A stretch of DNA of 54,439 nucleotides from Acinetobacter bereziniae LMG 1003 = CIP 70.12 (GCF_000368925.1 NZ_KB849754.1:285628-340066), one strand, 5' to 3'. Numbered from the stretch's first letter, positions 1-8,947 are shown. Numbers and translations: made by a program. Notes: generated by a model not told the origin, from the sequence alone.

Positions 1-2
1 TT

Positions 3-812
3 TACAGAATTAGGTCGTCCTCATACCCAAGTTGTCACTTGAATTCTGTTCAAATGAGCAGAGTGTTATCTTTTAAATCTTTGTGCAACAAAGCCTGTGC
101 AACCGATGAATCTATGGATGATGAAGAGTTCCGTAAAATCAAAAAAGATTCAACAACATTAATTAATTACTATTGGGATATTTGCACAAAAAATATACCT
201 AACAACCCATTGTTTGCAATTGAAAATCAGTATGTTGAGGGCGATCGTAAGCTTGTAGGGTTTAATTTTGATTTCCTTAGAAAAAGAATTCACAAATACA
301 TTAAACATCCCGTTGCTACTAAGATTTTTAAAAACCATGCATATGTAAGAACTATTTTGTGTGAGGTTGTATTAACAGCAAGACAACTAGGTGTAATGCC
401 ACCAACAGATATACGCTGGTTAAAACTATACAATCGAACTGCATACGCATTCATACAGAATATTGGTAGACCGTCTTTGTTTAGTGAGGGTTTAGGTCCA
501 ATCTCGCATTATCTAATTGAGGTGAAATTAGGGAAGCCATTAGAAGAGCCAGACTTTAACATTGGCCTTGTTGGTTTTGAATACGAATTATTGAGTTTTG
601 CCATGACTGAAGCTAGACAAAAAGCTGCTGAAGATGTGAACAGTATTATTCGAGTAGTAGAGTTTACGGACAAGGAATTAAACAACGGATCTTATAACTC
701 TAAAAACAATGATAAAGATGATTTTAAGTATAGTGACGATCATGTTTTTGATATGGTGAGCGTAGAAATACCACAGGATGAAATACAAAAAAACAAGCAA
801 AAAGGGTTTTAG
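3..812 (+). CDS. trbA: DotM/IcmP/TrbA-type conjugation protein, C-terminal part (5' end outside window)
   Basis: The reading frame is open from the first bases of the window, so the gene begins upstream; the TTG at 39 and ATG at 54 are probably internal codons. The visible part matches the cytoplasmic domain of the DotM/IcmP (IncI TrbA) family: HAYVRTILCEVVLTAR, then GV-PP-D-RWLK, a NR-AY-F-NIGR segment and a GPISHYL-E-LGKPLEEPD segment, in the order known for Legionella DotM. In that family DotM works with the DotL/TrbC ATPase in the inner-membrane coupling complex that recruits substrates. The N-terminal membrane helices expected for the family would lie before the window. The last 50 residues or so are acidic and asparagine/lysine rich, as a family-specific tail. 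A Dsb-type gene follows, as trbB follows trbA in IncI plasmids. Family assignment is by remembered motif pattern. Confidence 0.78.
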   Translation, partial: YRIRSSSYPSCHLNSVQMSRVLSFKSLCNKACATDESMDDEEFRKIKKDSTTLINYYWDICTKNIPNNPLFAIENQYVEGDRKLVGFNFDFLRKRIHKYIKHPVATKIFKNHAYVRTILCEVVLTARQLGVMPPTDIRWLKLYNRTAYAFIQNIGRPSLFSEGLGPISHYLIEVKLGKPLEEPDFNIGLVGFEYELLSFAMTEARQKAAEDVNSIIRVVEFTDKELNNGSYNSKNNDKDDFKYSDDHVFDMVSVEIPQDEIQKNKQKGF

Positions 813-835
813 TCTTAAACTTATAAGTTATAATT

Positions 836-863
836 GACCGGTATTAAAACACCGGTCTTTTTT
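836..863 (+). terminator. Rho-independent terminator after the TrbA-like gene
   Basis: A perfect 7-bp inverted repeat (GACCGGT / ACCGGTC, loop of 8) is followed at once by six T residues. It lies 24 bases after the stop codon of the TrbA-like gene and before the Dsb gene, so the downstream operon probably has its own promoter in 864-934. Confidence 0.85.
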
Positions 864-934
864 ATTTAACTATTTTTTTAAAACCATATTTTAACTATAC
901 TGCTAAAACATGGCTTAAAAGGTAATACTCTAAA

Positions 935-1840
935 ATGCTTTTAAATAATTTCACTAAAATAGTAGCAAGTTGCGCTATTAGTATTATTACAATCTCTACT
1001 TACGCTGCACCATCTCAGGACCTTACTTCTAAGATGCAAAAAATGGGCAAAGTAAAAGAAGTTAAACCCTTTAGTGGAGGTTTAACTTCTTGGATTCTTG
1101 AGGCACCTAATGGGAAAAATGCGGTGTTTTTTACAACATCCGATGAAAAAGTCATCTTACATGGTACAGCTTGGGATTCTGCTACTAAAAAAAATATATC
1201 TGAGCCTCTTAAATTAACTGCAAAAAAAATGAATACACCAGCACGACAACCAACAGCTTCCGTTGGGAATTTGGCCAGTGCATACAATCATCCAGTCTTT
1301 AAAGCTGTAAAAACGCTTTCAGGGTTTAAAGAGGGGAAAGCGAATGATAACAACACTGTTTACATCATTTACGATCCACGCTGTAAATATTGTCACGAAA
1401 CATTCAACCTTTCTCGCTCATACGTTAAAAGCGGTGCAACTATTAAATGGATTCCAGCTTTAGTTCTAAACCAAAGTGAAAACGGAAAACAATTAGCAGC
1501 TGGAATTCTTCGTAAACCATCTGAAGATACTATTAATAAAACCTTTAATGGAACAGATGAAGAAATTAACTCAATTAAAGTGATTCCTACACCACAGGAA
1601 CTTGCTGAGTTGGATAAACACTTAGGCGCTCTTCAATCTATCTTCTTCTATCACGAAGATATTGTTGCAATGCCAAAAGAAGATCGTGAACAGCGAGAAG
1701 CAATTCGTAGCGCTGGACAAAAGCCACAGCCACTAACTGCTGGTGTACCAGTTGCTATCTTTGTAAATAAAAAGACTGGAAAAGTTGAAGCTCGTAGAGG
1801 AACTTCAGAAACAGCCACTCTTGACTATATTTTCAAATAA
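935..1840 (+). CDS. DsbC-like periplasmic disulfide isomerase (TrbB-like)
   Basis: The protein has 301 residues. An N-terminal signal peptide runs to about residue 24 (cleavage near STYA-AP). An N-terminal DsbC-type region of about 100 residues precedes a thioredoxin fold with the active-site pair C150-K-Y-C153 in DPRCKYCHETF and a V271-P272 cis-proline. Dsb proteins of this class isomerise disulfide bonds in the periplasm, and conjugative plasmids of the I group carry one (TrbB) next to TrbA, as here. Its likely clients are the cysteine-containing exported proteins elsewhere in the window, such as the four-cysteine proteins at 5.9-6.8 kb; that is inference. It is the first gene of a tight six-gene operon running to 5863. 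The spacing from a weak AGG to the ATG is long, so the start is slightly uncertain. Confidence 0.85.
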   Translation: MLLNNFTKIVASCAISIITISTYAAPSQDLTSKMQKMGKVKEVKPFSGGLTSWILEAPNGKNAVFFTTSDEKVILHGTAWDSATKKNISEPLKLTAKKMNTPARQPTASVGNLASAYNHPVFKAVKTLSGFKEGKANDNNTVYIIYDPRCKYCHETFNLSRSYVKSGATIKWIPALVLNQSENGKQLAAGILRKPSEDTINKTFNGTDEEINSIKVIPTPQELAELDKHLGALQSIFFYHEDIVAMPKEDREQREAIRSAGQKPQPLTAGVPVAIFVNKKTGKVEARRGTSETATLDYIFK

Positions 1841-1852
1841 GAGGGAATTGAG

Positions 1853-2527
1853 ATGAACAAAACTCAATTGAAAGCTTTCCAATCGATTGTCGGAAACTTT
1901 TCACCTTATTTCTCTAAGATAAACAATGAGTCTATGTTTTTAGATTCTGACCTTTCTGGAGATACGGATAGAAATCGCCAGGTGAGCATCTTCAATATAG
2001 ATGCAAAGGCCACGGATCTACTATTAACGATCAAAGGATTTGATCAGGTCGAGAATAATTTGTTTAGAGGACAAGTTTTCTTAAAGTCTGACGAAAACAC
2101 AGAAATTCTTATAAGTGAGCCATGCTATTACTTAAACAAAAGCAAGGTTCGTTTCAGTACATATGAACTTCAGAGCTACATAAAGGAAGTTTGGCATCAA
2201 GCTCTAAATGAATATAAGGCTGATGTTACAGACAGCCCTATACGTTCTAATGAAGAAAAATACAGCTTATCTTTAGCAGATAGATTCTCTAGTTTTAAAA
2301 CGTCTTGGCCAGCTATGGGCATTGTAGCTGCAGTAGTTGTTTTTGCTGGAGGCGGTTACTTTTTAGGTTCAGGTACTAATGAGAAAAATGCATCTTCAGA
2401 AACAAGTTCGCAACAACTAAGCACATCTGATAACCCTGAACTTGACGGTAAAGCCTTGGCTCTTAAAAACATGGGGTTAGATCCTAACTCAATGGCTTTT
2501 GATAACTCATGCTTTCAAGAAAAATAA
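1853..2527 (+). CDS. Unknown membrane-anchored protein
   Basis: This 224-residue protein was not recognised. Residues 1-150 are soluble and mixed in composition. A single hydrophobic helix follows at about 152-173, rich in Gly/Ala/Val, and a C-terminal segment of about 50 Ser/Asn-rich residues ends with a lone cysteine (SCFQEK). The topology would be cytoplasmic N terminus with a short periplasmic tail. It starts 12 bases after the Dsb gene with a good GAGGG ribosome-binding site, so it is co-transcribed and probably belongs to the transfer apparatus. DotF/IcmG-like bitopic proteins have comparable architecture, but no sequence match can be claimed. Confidence 0.7.
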   Translation: MNKTQLKAFQSIVGNFSPYFSKINNESMFLDSDLSGDTDRNRQVSIFNIDAKATDLLLTIKGFDQVENNLFRGQVFLKSDENTEILISEPCYYLNKSKVRFSTYELQSYIKEVWHQALNEYKADVTDSPIRSNEEKYSLSLADRFSSFKTSWPAMGIVAAVVVFAGGGYFLGSGTNEKNASSETSSQQLSTSDNPELDGKALALKNMGLDPNSMAFDNSCFQEK

Positions 2528-2539
2528 GGTGAAATATCT

Positions 2540-3109
2540 ATGAGAGCTAGACGAATAGAAAACCTTGAAGCATTACAGCTAAAGGCCTCAGAAATAGCAC
2601 AAATAACCGTTAAAGAGTTGGAAGCACGACACTATTTAGTTTGGTGGTTGAGCTCATATGACCGAAACATGAAACGTGGCTATAACAATGAAACCATTTG
2701 CTTAAGCACCTATCAGGTGAATGAGTTTTGTTTTTCATATGCAATCACAAGCGAAGTTGAAAAGTTTTATTTACTAATACAACCCGAAAATTGGTTTTTA
2801 AATGATTTAACTTTCGAGTCTGCTTCTATAGATGAAAAAGGCTTAGTTTTAAATTTAGCTGAAGTAAATGATCAGTTATTCAAGCTGTATATATCGCGAA
2901 TGCAAATCAGATTTAATCTTGATGAAATTCATGCTGAACGTTTAACACACGCAAAGAAATATGCAAAAGAACTGGTCTTTATTCAATACAACCCACAGAA
3001 AAATCAGGTCATGAATGTAGGTGTTTCTATCAATTTAGAAAACAACACAATCACTCGAAAATCATCAAATCAAACGGCAAAAAATAAGCGCTTGAAAGGG
3101 GCATTCTAA
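2540..3109 (+). CDS. Unknown soluble protein in the transfer operon
   Basis: This 189-residue protein has no signal peptide or membrane segment and was not recognised. It is rich in aromatic residues (HYLVWWLSSYD near residue 33) and ends in a basic, Lys/Asn-rich tail. It starts 12 bases after the preceding gene behind an AAGGTG ribosome-binding site, and its TAA overlaps the next ATG (TAATG), so translation is probably coupled to the following exported protein. A small cytoplasmic accessory or chaperone role is possible but not shown. Confidence 0.65.
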   Translation: MRARRIENLEALQLKASEIAQITVKELEARHYLVWWLSSYDRNMKRGYNNETICLSTYQVNEFCFSYAITSEVEKFYLLIQPENWFLNDLTFESASIDEKGLVLNLAEVNDQLFKLYISRMQIRFNLDEIHAERLTHAKKYAKELVFIQYNPQKNQVMNVGVSINLENNTITRKSSNQTAKNKRLKGAF

Positions 3110-3666
3110 TGAAGAAATCAAACTATTTTAAGGTAATTGGTGCAATAGCAGTTTCAACAGTTGTTTCACTTGCTTATGCTGGCTTTACTGAAATTAATAG
3201 TTCTGGAGACATTGTATCTAAAGACAGTGCAAATGCTTTACGCACCAGTTTTTCAACACCAAATCAAAATATACCAGCGCCATTACGCACATATTCACTA
3301 TGGGATAAGATCTCAGAGACAACCAAATATAATGGCACAGTACAACCAAAGCCAACACCTGTTGCAATTGAGAGTACATCTTCTCAAGCACAAAATATTC
3401 AAAGCAAGAGCAATATTAATGTGGCTAACATAGAGAGCCAACAGGAAATCAAAAGATTACAGGCAGCACTAAAAGAGAAAGAAACTGAGAATAACAAGCT
3501 CAAATATTCAAACCTTGAGATGCAAGTGCAAGTAGTTGAACTAAAAAGCGATATAAACGAACTGAAGCAACAAGTTAACTTTTTAGCAAGCCAGATGCAA
3601 ATTGTTGAAAGCGATGTGCTTGTAATGAAAAACAAAAAACCAAGTTCTTTTTTAGCACGAAATTAA
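3109..3666 (+). CDS. Exported coiled-coil protein
   Basis: The protein has 185 residues. A clear signal peptide (basic MKKSNYFK, hydrophobic core, cleavage near LAYA-GF at residue 24) is followed by a low-complexity linker with Pro, Thr and Ser. A predicted coiled coil covers about residues 112-170, with heptad-like Leu/Ile spacing (RLQAALKEKETENNKLK onward). The start overlaps the preceding stop as TAATG and has an AAAGGGG ribosome-binding site. A structural role in the cell envelope, such as a periplasmic spacer or channel accessory, is plausible. The family is not recognised. Confidence 0.7.
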   Translation: MKKSNYFKVIGAIAVSTVVSLAYAGFTEINSSGDIVSKDSANALRTSFSTPNQNIPAPLRTYSLWDKISETTKYNGTVQPKPTPVAIESTSSQAQNIQSKSNINVANIESQQEIKRLQAALKEKETENNKLKYSNLEMQVQVVELKSDINELKQQVNFLASQMQIVESDVLVMKNKKPSSFLARN

Positions 3667-3669
3667 GCA

Positions 3670-5226
3670 ATGGTTGTGAAGAAAATTACTCAAAAACCTA
3701 CCAGTGAACAGCAACGAGCAATTGATAAAGCAACACGACTAAAAACCAGTTTTAAATTGATTGCTTTTGCTGGTACTGGTAAGACTACGACATTGATCCA
3801 TTGTAGTAGTGCTTTGCAACAACTAGGTAAGCTTGGACTATATCTATCATTTAATAAAAAGATGGCAGATGAAGCTAATCAAAAATTCGCTGAATATGGG
3901 CTGAATTCAGTCACATGTTCTACATTCCATTCTCTAGCTTACAGAAATATACCTGGTTGGCTGAAAAATAAGATTAACAAACCTACGTTACTTCCTAAAG
4001 ATATTGTTCAAAAGTTTAAGCTTGAAAACATTCGATTTCAGTACAACGGGAAAAACCGACAACTCACCGATCTAACATTAGCGCTGATTATCCTTAATAC
4101 ATTACGTTATTTTTGTATGACAGTGGATCAGACTGTTACCAATGATCATGCTTACATAGCTTTAAAAGAACAAACATCAATTAAGCGCAATGACGTTCTT
4201 GAAGATAAAATCACTTCAATTGCGAAAATGATCTGGAATGATGTAGTTGATCCAAACGGTGATTATGGTATTACACACGATTACTATCTCAAGTGGTGGG
4301 TACTGCAAAAACCACAACTTGATTTTGATTACGTGATGGTAGATGAAAGCCAAGATAGTGACCAATTAATACTAGACGTACTCAAACGTCAAAAAGCAAA
4401 AGTTATTTTTGTTGGAGATCCATACCAAAGCATATATGGCTTTAGGGGTGCGAAAGATATTTTACAGAACCTAGATCTTGAAGCATTGTACTTAGAACAG
4501 TCGTTTCGGTTTGGTAATGCAGTTGCAGATATAGCTAATCTACTTCTCAATAAACTTTTTGGTGAAACCAGACAGTTAAAAGGTTTACCAAGTAAAACGT
4601 CAAAAGTTACCACTTTCAGTACATCAAGTTATGCACCATCTTCATTGAACGCGATTATTTGTAGAACAAATGCTACGGCTTTTGAATACTTTTTTAAGTT
4701 TCATGGCTACCTTAATGGCGAAAAGAAAATACGTCTTGAGGTTGATGGAAAGCGCAGTAAAGATATTTTCAGTGGGATTTTTCAACTGAGAGCAAATAAA
4801 CGGCCAACGTGTAAAGAGCTTCAAAACTTTTCTTCCTACCAAGAGCTTGTGGACCATATACAAGTGTTTGGAGAAGTGGAGGGGGCAACTACAGAATTAA
4901 AAACCTTTCTGGATCTAACAAACCAATACTCATGGCAAGTGATTGAGTGGGCGTTAGAAAATAGTATGGCTGATGATGAAACTGACCCAAAAAACACTTT
5001 GGTCATTAGCACATCACACAAGAGTAAAGGTTTAGAGTGGGATAATGTCCTAATCGCAAAAGGCTTTAACTATAAAATTCTCGATAAAAAGCTAATGATT
5101 TCTGCAGATGAAAAACGGCTGTTGTATGTGACCGTAACACGAGCCAAAAACATATTATTTACAGATGGCATTAATGATTTATTGGAACACTTAAATTCAA
5201 AAAATACGGAGATTTCAAATGCCTAA
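3670..5226 (+). CDS. UvrD/Rep-family superfamily 1 DNA helicase
   Basis: The 518-residue protein has the SF1A helicase motifs in order: Q-motif region (TSEQQRAID), Walker A AGTGKTT at 34-40, motif II DESQD at 225-229, motif III GDPYQSIYGFRGA at 249-261, motif IV EQSFRFG, motif V SHKSKGLEWDNV at 449-460 and motif VI LYVTVTRAK near 485. It is shorter than UvrD/Rep (about 670-720 residues) and resembles compact FBH1-like or plasmid helicases with reduced 1B/2B domains. It should be an ATP-dependent 3'-5' DNA translocase. Its place in a transfer operon suggests a role in processing transferred or replicating plasmid DNA, which is inference. It begins 4 bases after the preceding stop without a clear ribosome-binding site, consistent with translational coupling. 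Confidence 0.9.
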   Translation: MVVKKITQKPTSEQQRAIDKATRLKTSFKLIAFAGTGKTTTLIHCSSALQQLGKLGLYLSFNKKMADEANQKFAEYGLNSVTCSTFHSLAYRNIPGWLKNKINKPTLLPKDIVQKFKLENIRFQYNGKNRQLTDLTLALIILNTLRYFCMTVDQTVTNDHAYIALKEQTSIKRNDVLEDKITSIAKMIWNDVVDPNGDYGITHDYYLKWWVLQKPQLDFDYVMVDESQDSDQLILDVLKRQKAKVIFVGDPYQSIYGFRGAKDILQNLDLEALYLEQSFRFGNAVADIANLLLNKLFGETRQLKGLPSKTSKVTTFSTSSYAPSSLNAIICRTNATAFEYFFKFHGYLNGEKKIRLEVDGKRSKDIFSGIFQLRANKRPTCKELQNFSSYQELVDHIQVFGEVEGATTELKTFLDLTNQYSWQVIEWALENSMADDETDPKNTLVISTSHKSKGLEWDNVLIAKGFNYKILDKKLMISADEKRLLYVTVTRAKNILFTDGINDLLEHLNSKNTEISNA

Positions 5227-5863
5227 TCAAGTTGAAGTTCTGCAAAATAGAGTGTTTCAGGCATGTCACAATGCTAGTTATATTCGCGGAGAGTTTCATC
5301 ACGAACCGTATATCATGGAGCTTGTTAAGAAAAAGGGCTCACAGGTCGCAGATATAATCACACCACTTCTTGAAATGTTTCATCTAATTGAAAAGGAAAC
5401 AAAGTCAATCTTTAGTTTCACGGAAGATTTTAATTTCAAGCAACGCCATTTTGAACCAGGTGTTTATCTCAAAACTAAAGAGATATTAAATGGTGTAGAA
5501 ACGTTCGATGGCCTGGCTATCGTTGATATTCCTTCAGGATCTTTTAGAAGCATTGTCATAGATTCAGGCGGTGGAATTGCTTCAAGTAAACATACAATTG
5601 AGCAGTTTAAGGAATTAAAGGGGAGATATTTAATTCCATTTTATTTTGATGGAATATATGTGCACCCTCACTGTTATACATATTTTTTCATCGAAAATGA
5701 TATTAAGAGGGTGATGCCCCTTGAGGCTTATGATTCAAGCAAAGTAGGAAATGAGCAAAACATGGGCTTGCATTGGGTAGAAGAAGCAATTGAATACGGT
5801 AATCTTCACTTTGGGTTTGAAGTTGAAACACCAGATACCGAAACAATTATAGAAAAAGTCTAA
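5219..5863 (+). CDS. Unknown protein coupled to the helicase gene
   Basis: The 214-residue protein has no signal peptide or membrane helix and was not recognised. Its start overlaps the last 8 bases of the helicase gene and has a well-placed GGAG inside that gene, so it is the last cistron of the operon. The central part alternates short hydrophobic strands with glycine turns (DGLAIVDIPSGSFRSIVIDS), which suggests an alpha/beta or beta-rich fold. Overlap with the helicase hints at a functional partnership. Confidence 0.65.
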   Translation: MPNQVEVLQNRVFQACHNASYIRGEFHHEPYIMELVKKKGSQVADIITPLLEMFHLIEKETKSIFSFTEDFNFKQRHFEPGVYLKTKEILNGVETFDGLAIVDIPSGSFRSIVIDSGGGIASSKHTIEQFKELKGRYLIPFYFDGIYVHPHCYTYFFIENDIKRVMPLEAYDSSKVGNEQNMGLHWVEEAIEYGNLHFGFEVETPDTETIIEKV

Positions 5864-5874
5864 AACCAAACGAC

Positions 5875-5904
5875 AAAAAAGGGCATCTTATAGATGCCCT
5901 TTTT
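5875..5904. terminator. Bidirectional terminator between convergent operons
   Basis: The inverted repeat GGGCATC / GATGCCC (arms 5881-5887 and 5893-5899) has an A-run before it and a T-run after it, so it can serve both the plus-strand helicase operon and the minus-strand hydrolase operon ending at 5916. Confidence 0.85.
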
Positions 5905-5915
5905 ATGTTTTGAAA

Positions 5916-6341
5916 TTAATAAGAAAGGTCGATTGCCACTTGTGCTAAAGATGTAAAAGCAGAGGATTCACACATAAAAGATTGACGAATAAAAAACGAT
6001 GGATTGTATGAGCTCACCATAGTTTGACTATCACAGTTTTGGCTAAATTTAATATGTTGTGTATTGATTGCTTGCCAAGCTGCAGCATTCTTTTGACTTT
6101 CCGCACGAACGTCTTTGATGAAACGTGTTAATGATTGGTTGTATGGTGTATTGCACTTAAGTTCTGGTGAACCGTACTCAGAATCACGCGCTTCATTATA
6201 ATTAAACACGCATTTTTGATACTCAGCTTGTACCTTGTTATAAGCTTGAATAGCTTCAGCTTTGGTCTTATAACCAGCGTTGGCAGATGACGTAATAATG
6301 GTAGCAGCACATAACAAAGCTAAACTTAAAAACTTTTTCAT
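5916..6341 (-). CDS. Small exported four-cysteine protein (copy 2)
   Basis: Start chosen at the ATG at 6341, which has an AGGA ribosome-binding site and opens directly on a signal peptide (MKKFLSLALL..., cleavage near SANA-GY, residue 22). An in-frame ATG further upstream lies inside the preceding gene and has no such signal. The mature protein is alpha-helical in appearance with four cysteines at 44, 63, 103 and 124. The neighbouring upstream gene has the same layout (44, 59, 101, 119), so the two are probably paralogues with two disulfides. It lies downstream of a peptidoglycan hydrolase. A role as a periplasmic modulator or inhibitor of that enzyme is possible but unproven. Confidence 0.75.
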   Translation of the reverse strand: MKKFLSLALLCAATIITSSANAGYKTKAEAIQAYNKVQAEYQKCVFNYNEARDSEYGSPELKCNTPYNQSLTRFIKDVRAESQKNAAAWQAINTQHIKFSQNCDSQTMVSSYNPSFFIRQSFMCESSAFTSLAQVAIDLSY

Positions 6342-6355
6342 AACCTGATCCTTTA

Positions 6356-6766
6356 TTACTTCATTAATGCCGGAATAAACATTGCCCAACCTAATTTATT
6401 GGTCGCTTTACATTGCATGCTTAGTGTTTTGTACTTTGCAGTCTGGCCAGCGTATAACTGATCGCAGTTAGCAAGTAACTGAGTAAAGTTTCGATTGTGA
6501 TCAGCTAGAACACGCGGAGCTTCTTCATTATTAATATATTTAGAAGCAAGGCTACCAAGCTGACTTGCGCGGTTATAAACATTTGTATAGCAATTTAGGT
6601 GTTTTGCATCAAATGGATCGTTAGAAACCGCAGCACATTTAACGTTTACTAAGCGCAGTTTTTCAAGTTCAGCACGAATAGAGTCTGAGCTAGTATTAGC
6701 ACTAGCATTAAAAGATGCACATGCTAAAAGGCTAAAACCCAATAAAGACAAAAATCTGTTTTTCAT
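6356..6766 (-). CDS. Small exported four-cysteine protein (copy 1)
   Basis: Start chosen at the ATG at 6766 behind AAAGGAAA; the longer frame to 6838 would overlap the hydrolase gene and lacks a signal-peptide start. The 136-residue protein has a signal peptide (cleavage near ASAN-TS, about residue 24) and mature cysteines at 44, 59, 101 and 119. The NCDQ and MQC elements match NCDS and FMC in the next gene, indicating duplication. It follows the hydrolase gene by 22 bases and precedes its paralogue by 14, so all three form one operon. No known family was recognised. Confidence 0.75.
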   Translation of the reverse strand: MKNRFLSLLGFSLLACASFNASANTSSDSIRAELEKLRLVNVKCAAVSNDPFDAKHLNCYTNVYNRASQLGSLASKYINNEEAPRVLADHNRNFTQLLANCDQLYAGQTAKYKTLSMQCKATNKLGWAMFIPALMK

Positions 6767-6788
6767 AATATTTCCTTTAATTGCTCTA

Positions 6789-8801
6789 TTAAGGGTATTC
6801 AGAATAGTAAGGGCATAAACGCATAACAATACCTTCAAATGTAACGGCTTCAGCTAAAGTCACAACACCATCTCGAGGGTTTCTATCGAGGTTTCTGTTC
6901 GCATTATATTCACGACTAGGGCTTTTATATGGTCCACCTAAAACTAGAGCATAAAACCCAGCTATTGTTTTATTATTATAGTCGCTTTTACGTTGTCGTG
7001 CTTTTACTGCAAGATATAAATCTAATAATTCGACTTGTTGTTGAGCACTCAGTGTAGTGATTTGCTTAGGGTTTGATTTAATTGAAGCTGGTATTCCTCT
7101 CGCTGTTAAATCTGAAGCATTAATATCTGTTATACCAATTTTAGTCCATTGACTTAAACCATATGCACCAGCGTTGTTGTCAATTTTAAGATTAAAACCG
7201 GCAGATTCAAAACCAAGAATAGCTGCAACGTCATTAGGGTTATAACCATGTTTTAAAGAAACACGTTTAATACCATCTTTAACCGCACCAAAAGCACCTG
7301 GTATACCCCAACCACATTTACGATCTGGAGTACCTTGTCCACCTTTTAAGATTTGTGCATCTGAATAAACTTGCCCGTTTCCACCTTCCTCAAAAAGCTG
7401 TTTCATTTCAACTACTGCTACTTCAGGAATAACAGTTGGTTGTTCAGCTTTCGTATAAAGTTCATCTACACGGCCAGAATAGCGTTGAGTTTCTGACGCT
7501 GTATAAGCTGCCAAAAGAGCCTCTAAGCGTTCATTTTGTTTATGGATCTCTTTAGTCAAATAGTTTTGTGCATTGATAATGTTTAGCTTTTCAATCAAAA
7601 GCCCCATCATCGACATAGTTGCTAATTCATTAAACCATTTAGAGTTGCCATAACGTCCAGTACCAATGTTTTCAATTAATTCTGCTGGCGTAGAATTAAG
7701 TGCACCAATATCAAAACCCACATCATCAGCCGTACCACCAAAAATAGTTCTAGGCGGTGCATATTGAGCAACATCATTTGCATAAATGGTACCGCTTGCA
7801 GCTGCTTCAGGTGAGATAGTACCGTCAGCAATCATTTGAGCGACTTGCACTTGTGCAGATCCATAAGCATCCATCGAAACATCGCCACTAAATGCAAGTG
7901 CTGGAAGCTTTTTGCCTTGTTTTACTGCAATGCCATCTACCGATGAAGAAACGGGGAGGGTGATTCCTGTTGATGATGAATATAAGGCATTCCATTGAGT
8001 CCTAATGGTGTTACCCAAGTACGGTGTGTATTTGTTTTCTAATGCTTGTCCTTGTGGCGAGACACTAATCACAACGTCTTGAGGTAAATATGGCGTAGGA
8101 TCTGTTAACTTATATTCAGAACTACCCACATATGGCGCAGATCCTTTAACGCGTTGCTGAAGTGCAATGGATGGATTTTTAAAAACTTGATCTAAGTTTT
8201 TATTCAGCCAAACATCTAGCCCACGTTTTGCCTTTACACCATATTCAATGTGCAAATGCACGGCACATGAACCACAGCCTTTATTTGACATGTGTGCGAT
8301 GTTTTGACCAGCTTGAATACGTTGACCAGGGTAAGCGTTATATTTTTTTTGATACGATGGATCAGTATGGCGATACATGATTCGATCGCCAGTATCCATC
8401 TGCATAATTAGTGGGTTAGTGGTTGATTGGTTGCTTGCACCAGATGAACGTGTGTCATAAGAGACAATAGAACCTGAACCAATTGCTTTAAGTGTAAGGT
8501 CATTAGGATTCGCACGACTAATATCAATACCGTTATGACTACCAGCAGCGCCCCCTCGCAAACGAAATTCACCAAAACGACCAGCACTACGGCGCCCATC
8601 ATTCGGCATGATCGAATATTTATGGAAAATCATTTTTTGAGCGTTGTTAGGAACTTTTGCCGTATTAGCATTTGTAGCGGTTACGTTTTCAGAAATAGGA
8701 TCGGCGTTAGCGGTATAAATAAAAGCCGAACAAGTCACTAAAATTGCGACTTTAATGCCACAGCTCAAGGGCTTTAATTGAAATGAGGGTTTAAATTTCA
8801 T
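6789..8801 (-). CDS. Bifunctional peptidoglycan hydrolase: M23 peptidase plus lysozyme-like domain
   Basis: The 670-residue protein has an N-terminal signal or anchor (residues 15-33, TANA). An M23/LytM endopeptidase domain holds the zinc-ligand motifs H89-x3-D93 (in SHNGIDIS) and H182-L-H184 (in AVHLHIEYG). A long middle region (about 200-500) follows, and a C-terminal lysozyme/transglycosylase-like domain has a likely catalytic Glu at 532 (GFESAGF) followed by AYGLSQW. M23 enzymes cut peptide cross-links; the second domain would cut glycan strands. Conjugation systems need local wall opening, and in this context that is the likely role. The gene leads a three-gene operon with two four-cysteine exported proteins. 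Its promoter region holds two RGTATATACY sites shared with the divergent gene. The start lacks a strong ribosome-binding site. Confidence 0.87.
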   Translation of the reverse strand: MKFKPSFQLKPLSCGIKVAILVTCSAFIYTANADPISENVTATNANTAKVPNNAQKMIFHKYSIMPNDGRRSAGRFGEFRLRGGAAGSHNGIDISRANPNDLTLKAIGSGSIVSYDTRSSGASNQSTTNPLIMQMDTGDRIMYRHTDPSYQKKYNAYPGQRIQAGQNIAHMSNKGCGSCAVHLHIEYGVKAKRGLDVWLNKNLDQVFKNPSIALQQRVKGSAPYVGSSEYKLTDPTPYLPQDVVISVSPQGQALENKYTPYLGNTIRTQWNALYSSSTGITLPVSSSVDGIAVKQGKKLPALAFSGDVSMDAYGSAQVQVAQMIADGTISPEAAASGTIYANDVAQYAPPRTIFGGTADDVGFDIGALNSTPAELIENIGTGRYGNSKWFNELATMSMMGLLIEKLNIINAQNYLTKEIHKQNERLEALLAAYTASETQRYSGRVDELYTKAEQPTVIPEVAVVEMKQLFEEGGNGQVYSDAQILKGGQGTPDRKCGWGIPGAFGAVKDGIKRVSLKHGYNPNDVAAILGFESAGFNLKIDNNAGAYGLSQWTKIGITDINASDLTARGIPASIKSNPKQITTLSAQQQVELLDLYLAVKARQRKSDYNNKTIAGFYALVLGGPYKSPSREYNANRNLDRNPRDGVVTLAEAVTFEGIVMRLCPYYSEYP

Positions 8802-8884
8802 AAGTGAATCGCCAGGCTTAAAGGAAGTTCTTAAAATAAATTAACTTCTTATTAAATGTCCCTAATAGCTAAGTGGACGGATTA

Positions 8885-8894
8885 AGTATATACG
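8885..8894. promoter_or_regulatory. RGTATATACY palindrome upstream of the hydrolase operon
   Basis: Sequence AGTATATACG, 84 bases upstream of the minus-strand start at 8801. One of nine intergenic copies of a recurring palindrome; candidate operator or -10-overlapping promoter element. Confidence 0.5.
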
Positions 8895-8947
8895 ATTAAA
8901 TACTTATTTTATACTTTAAAAAAAGTTTTTAGGTTTTGTTTTAAGAT

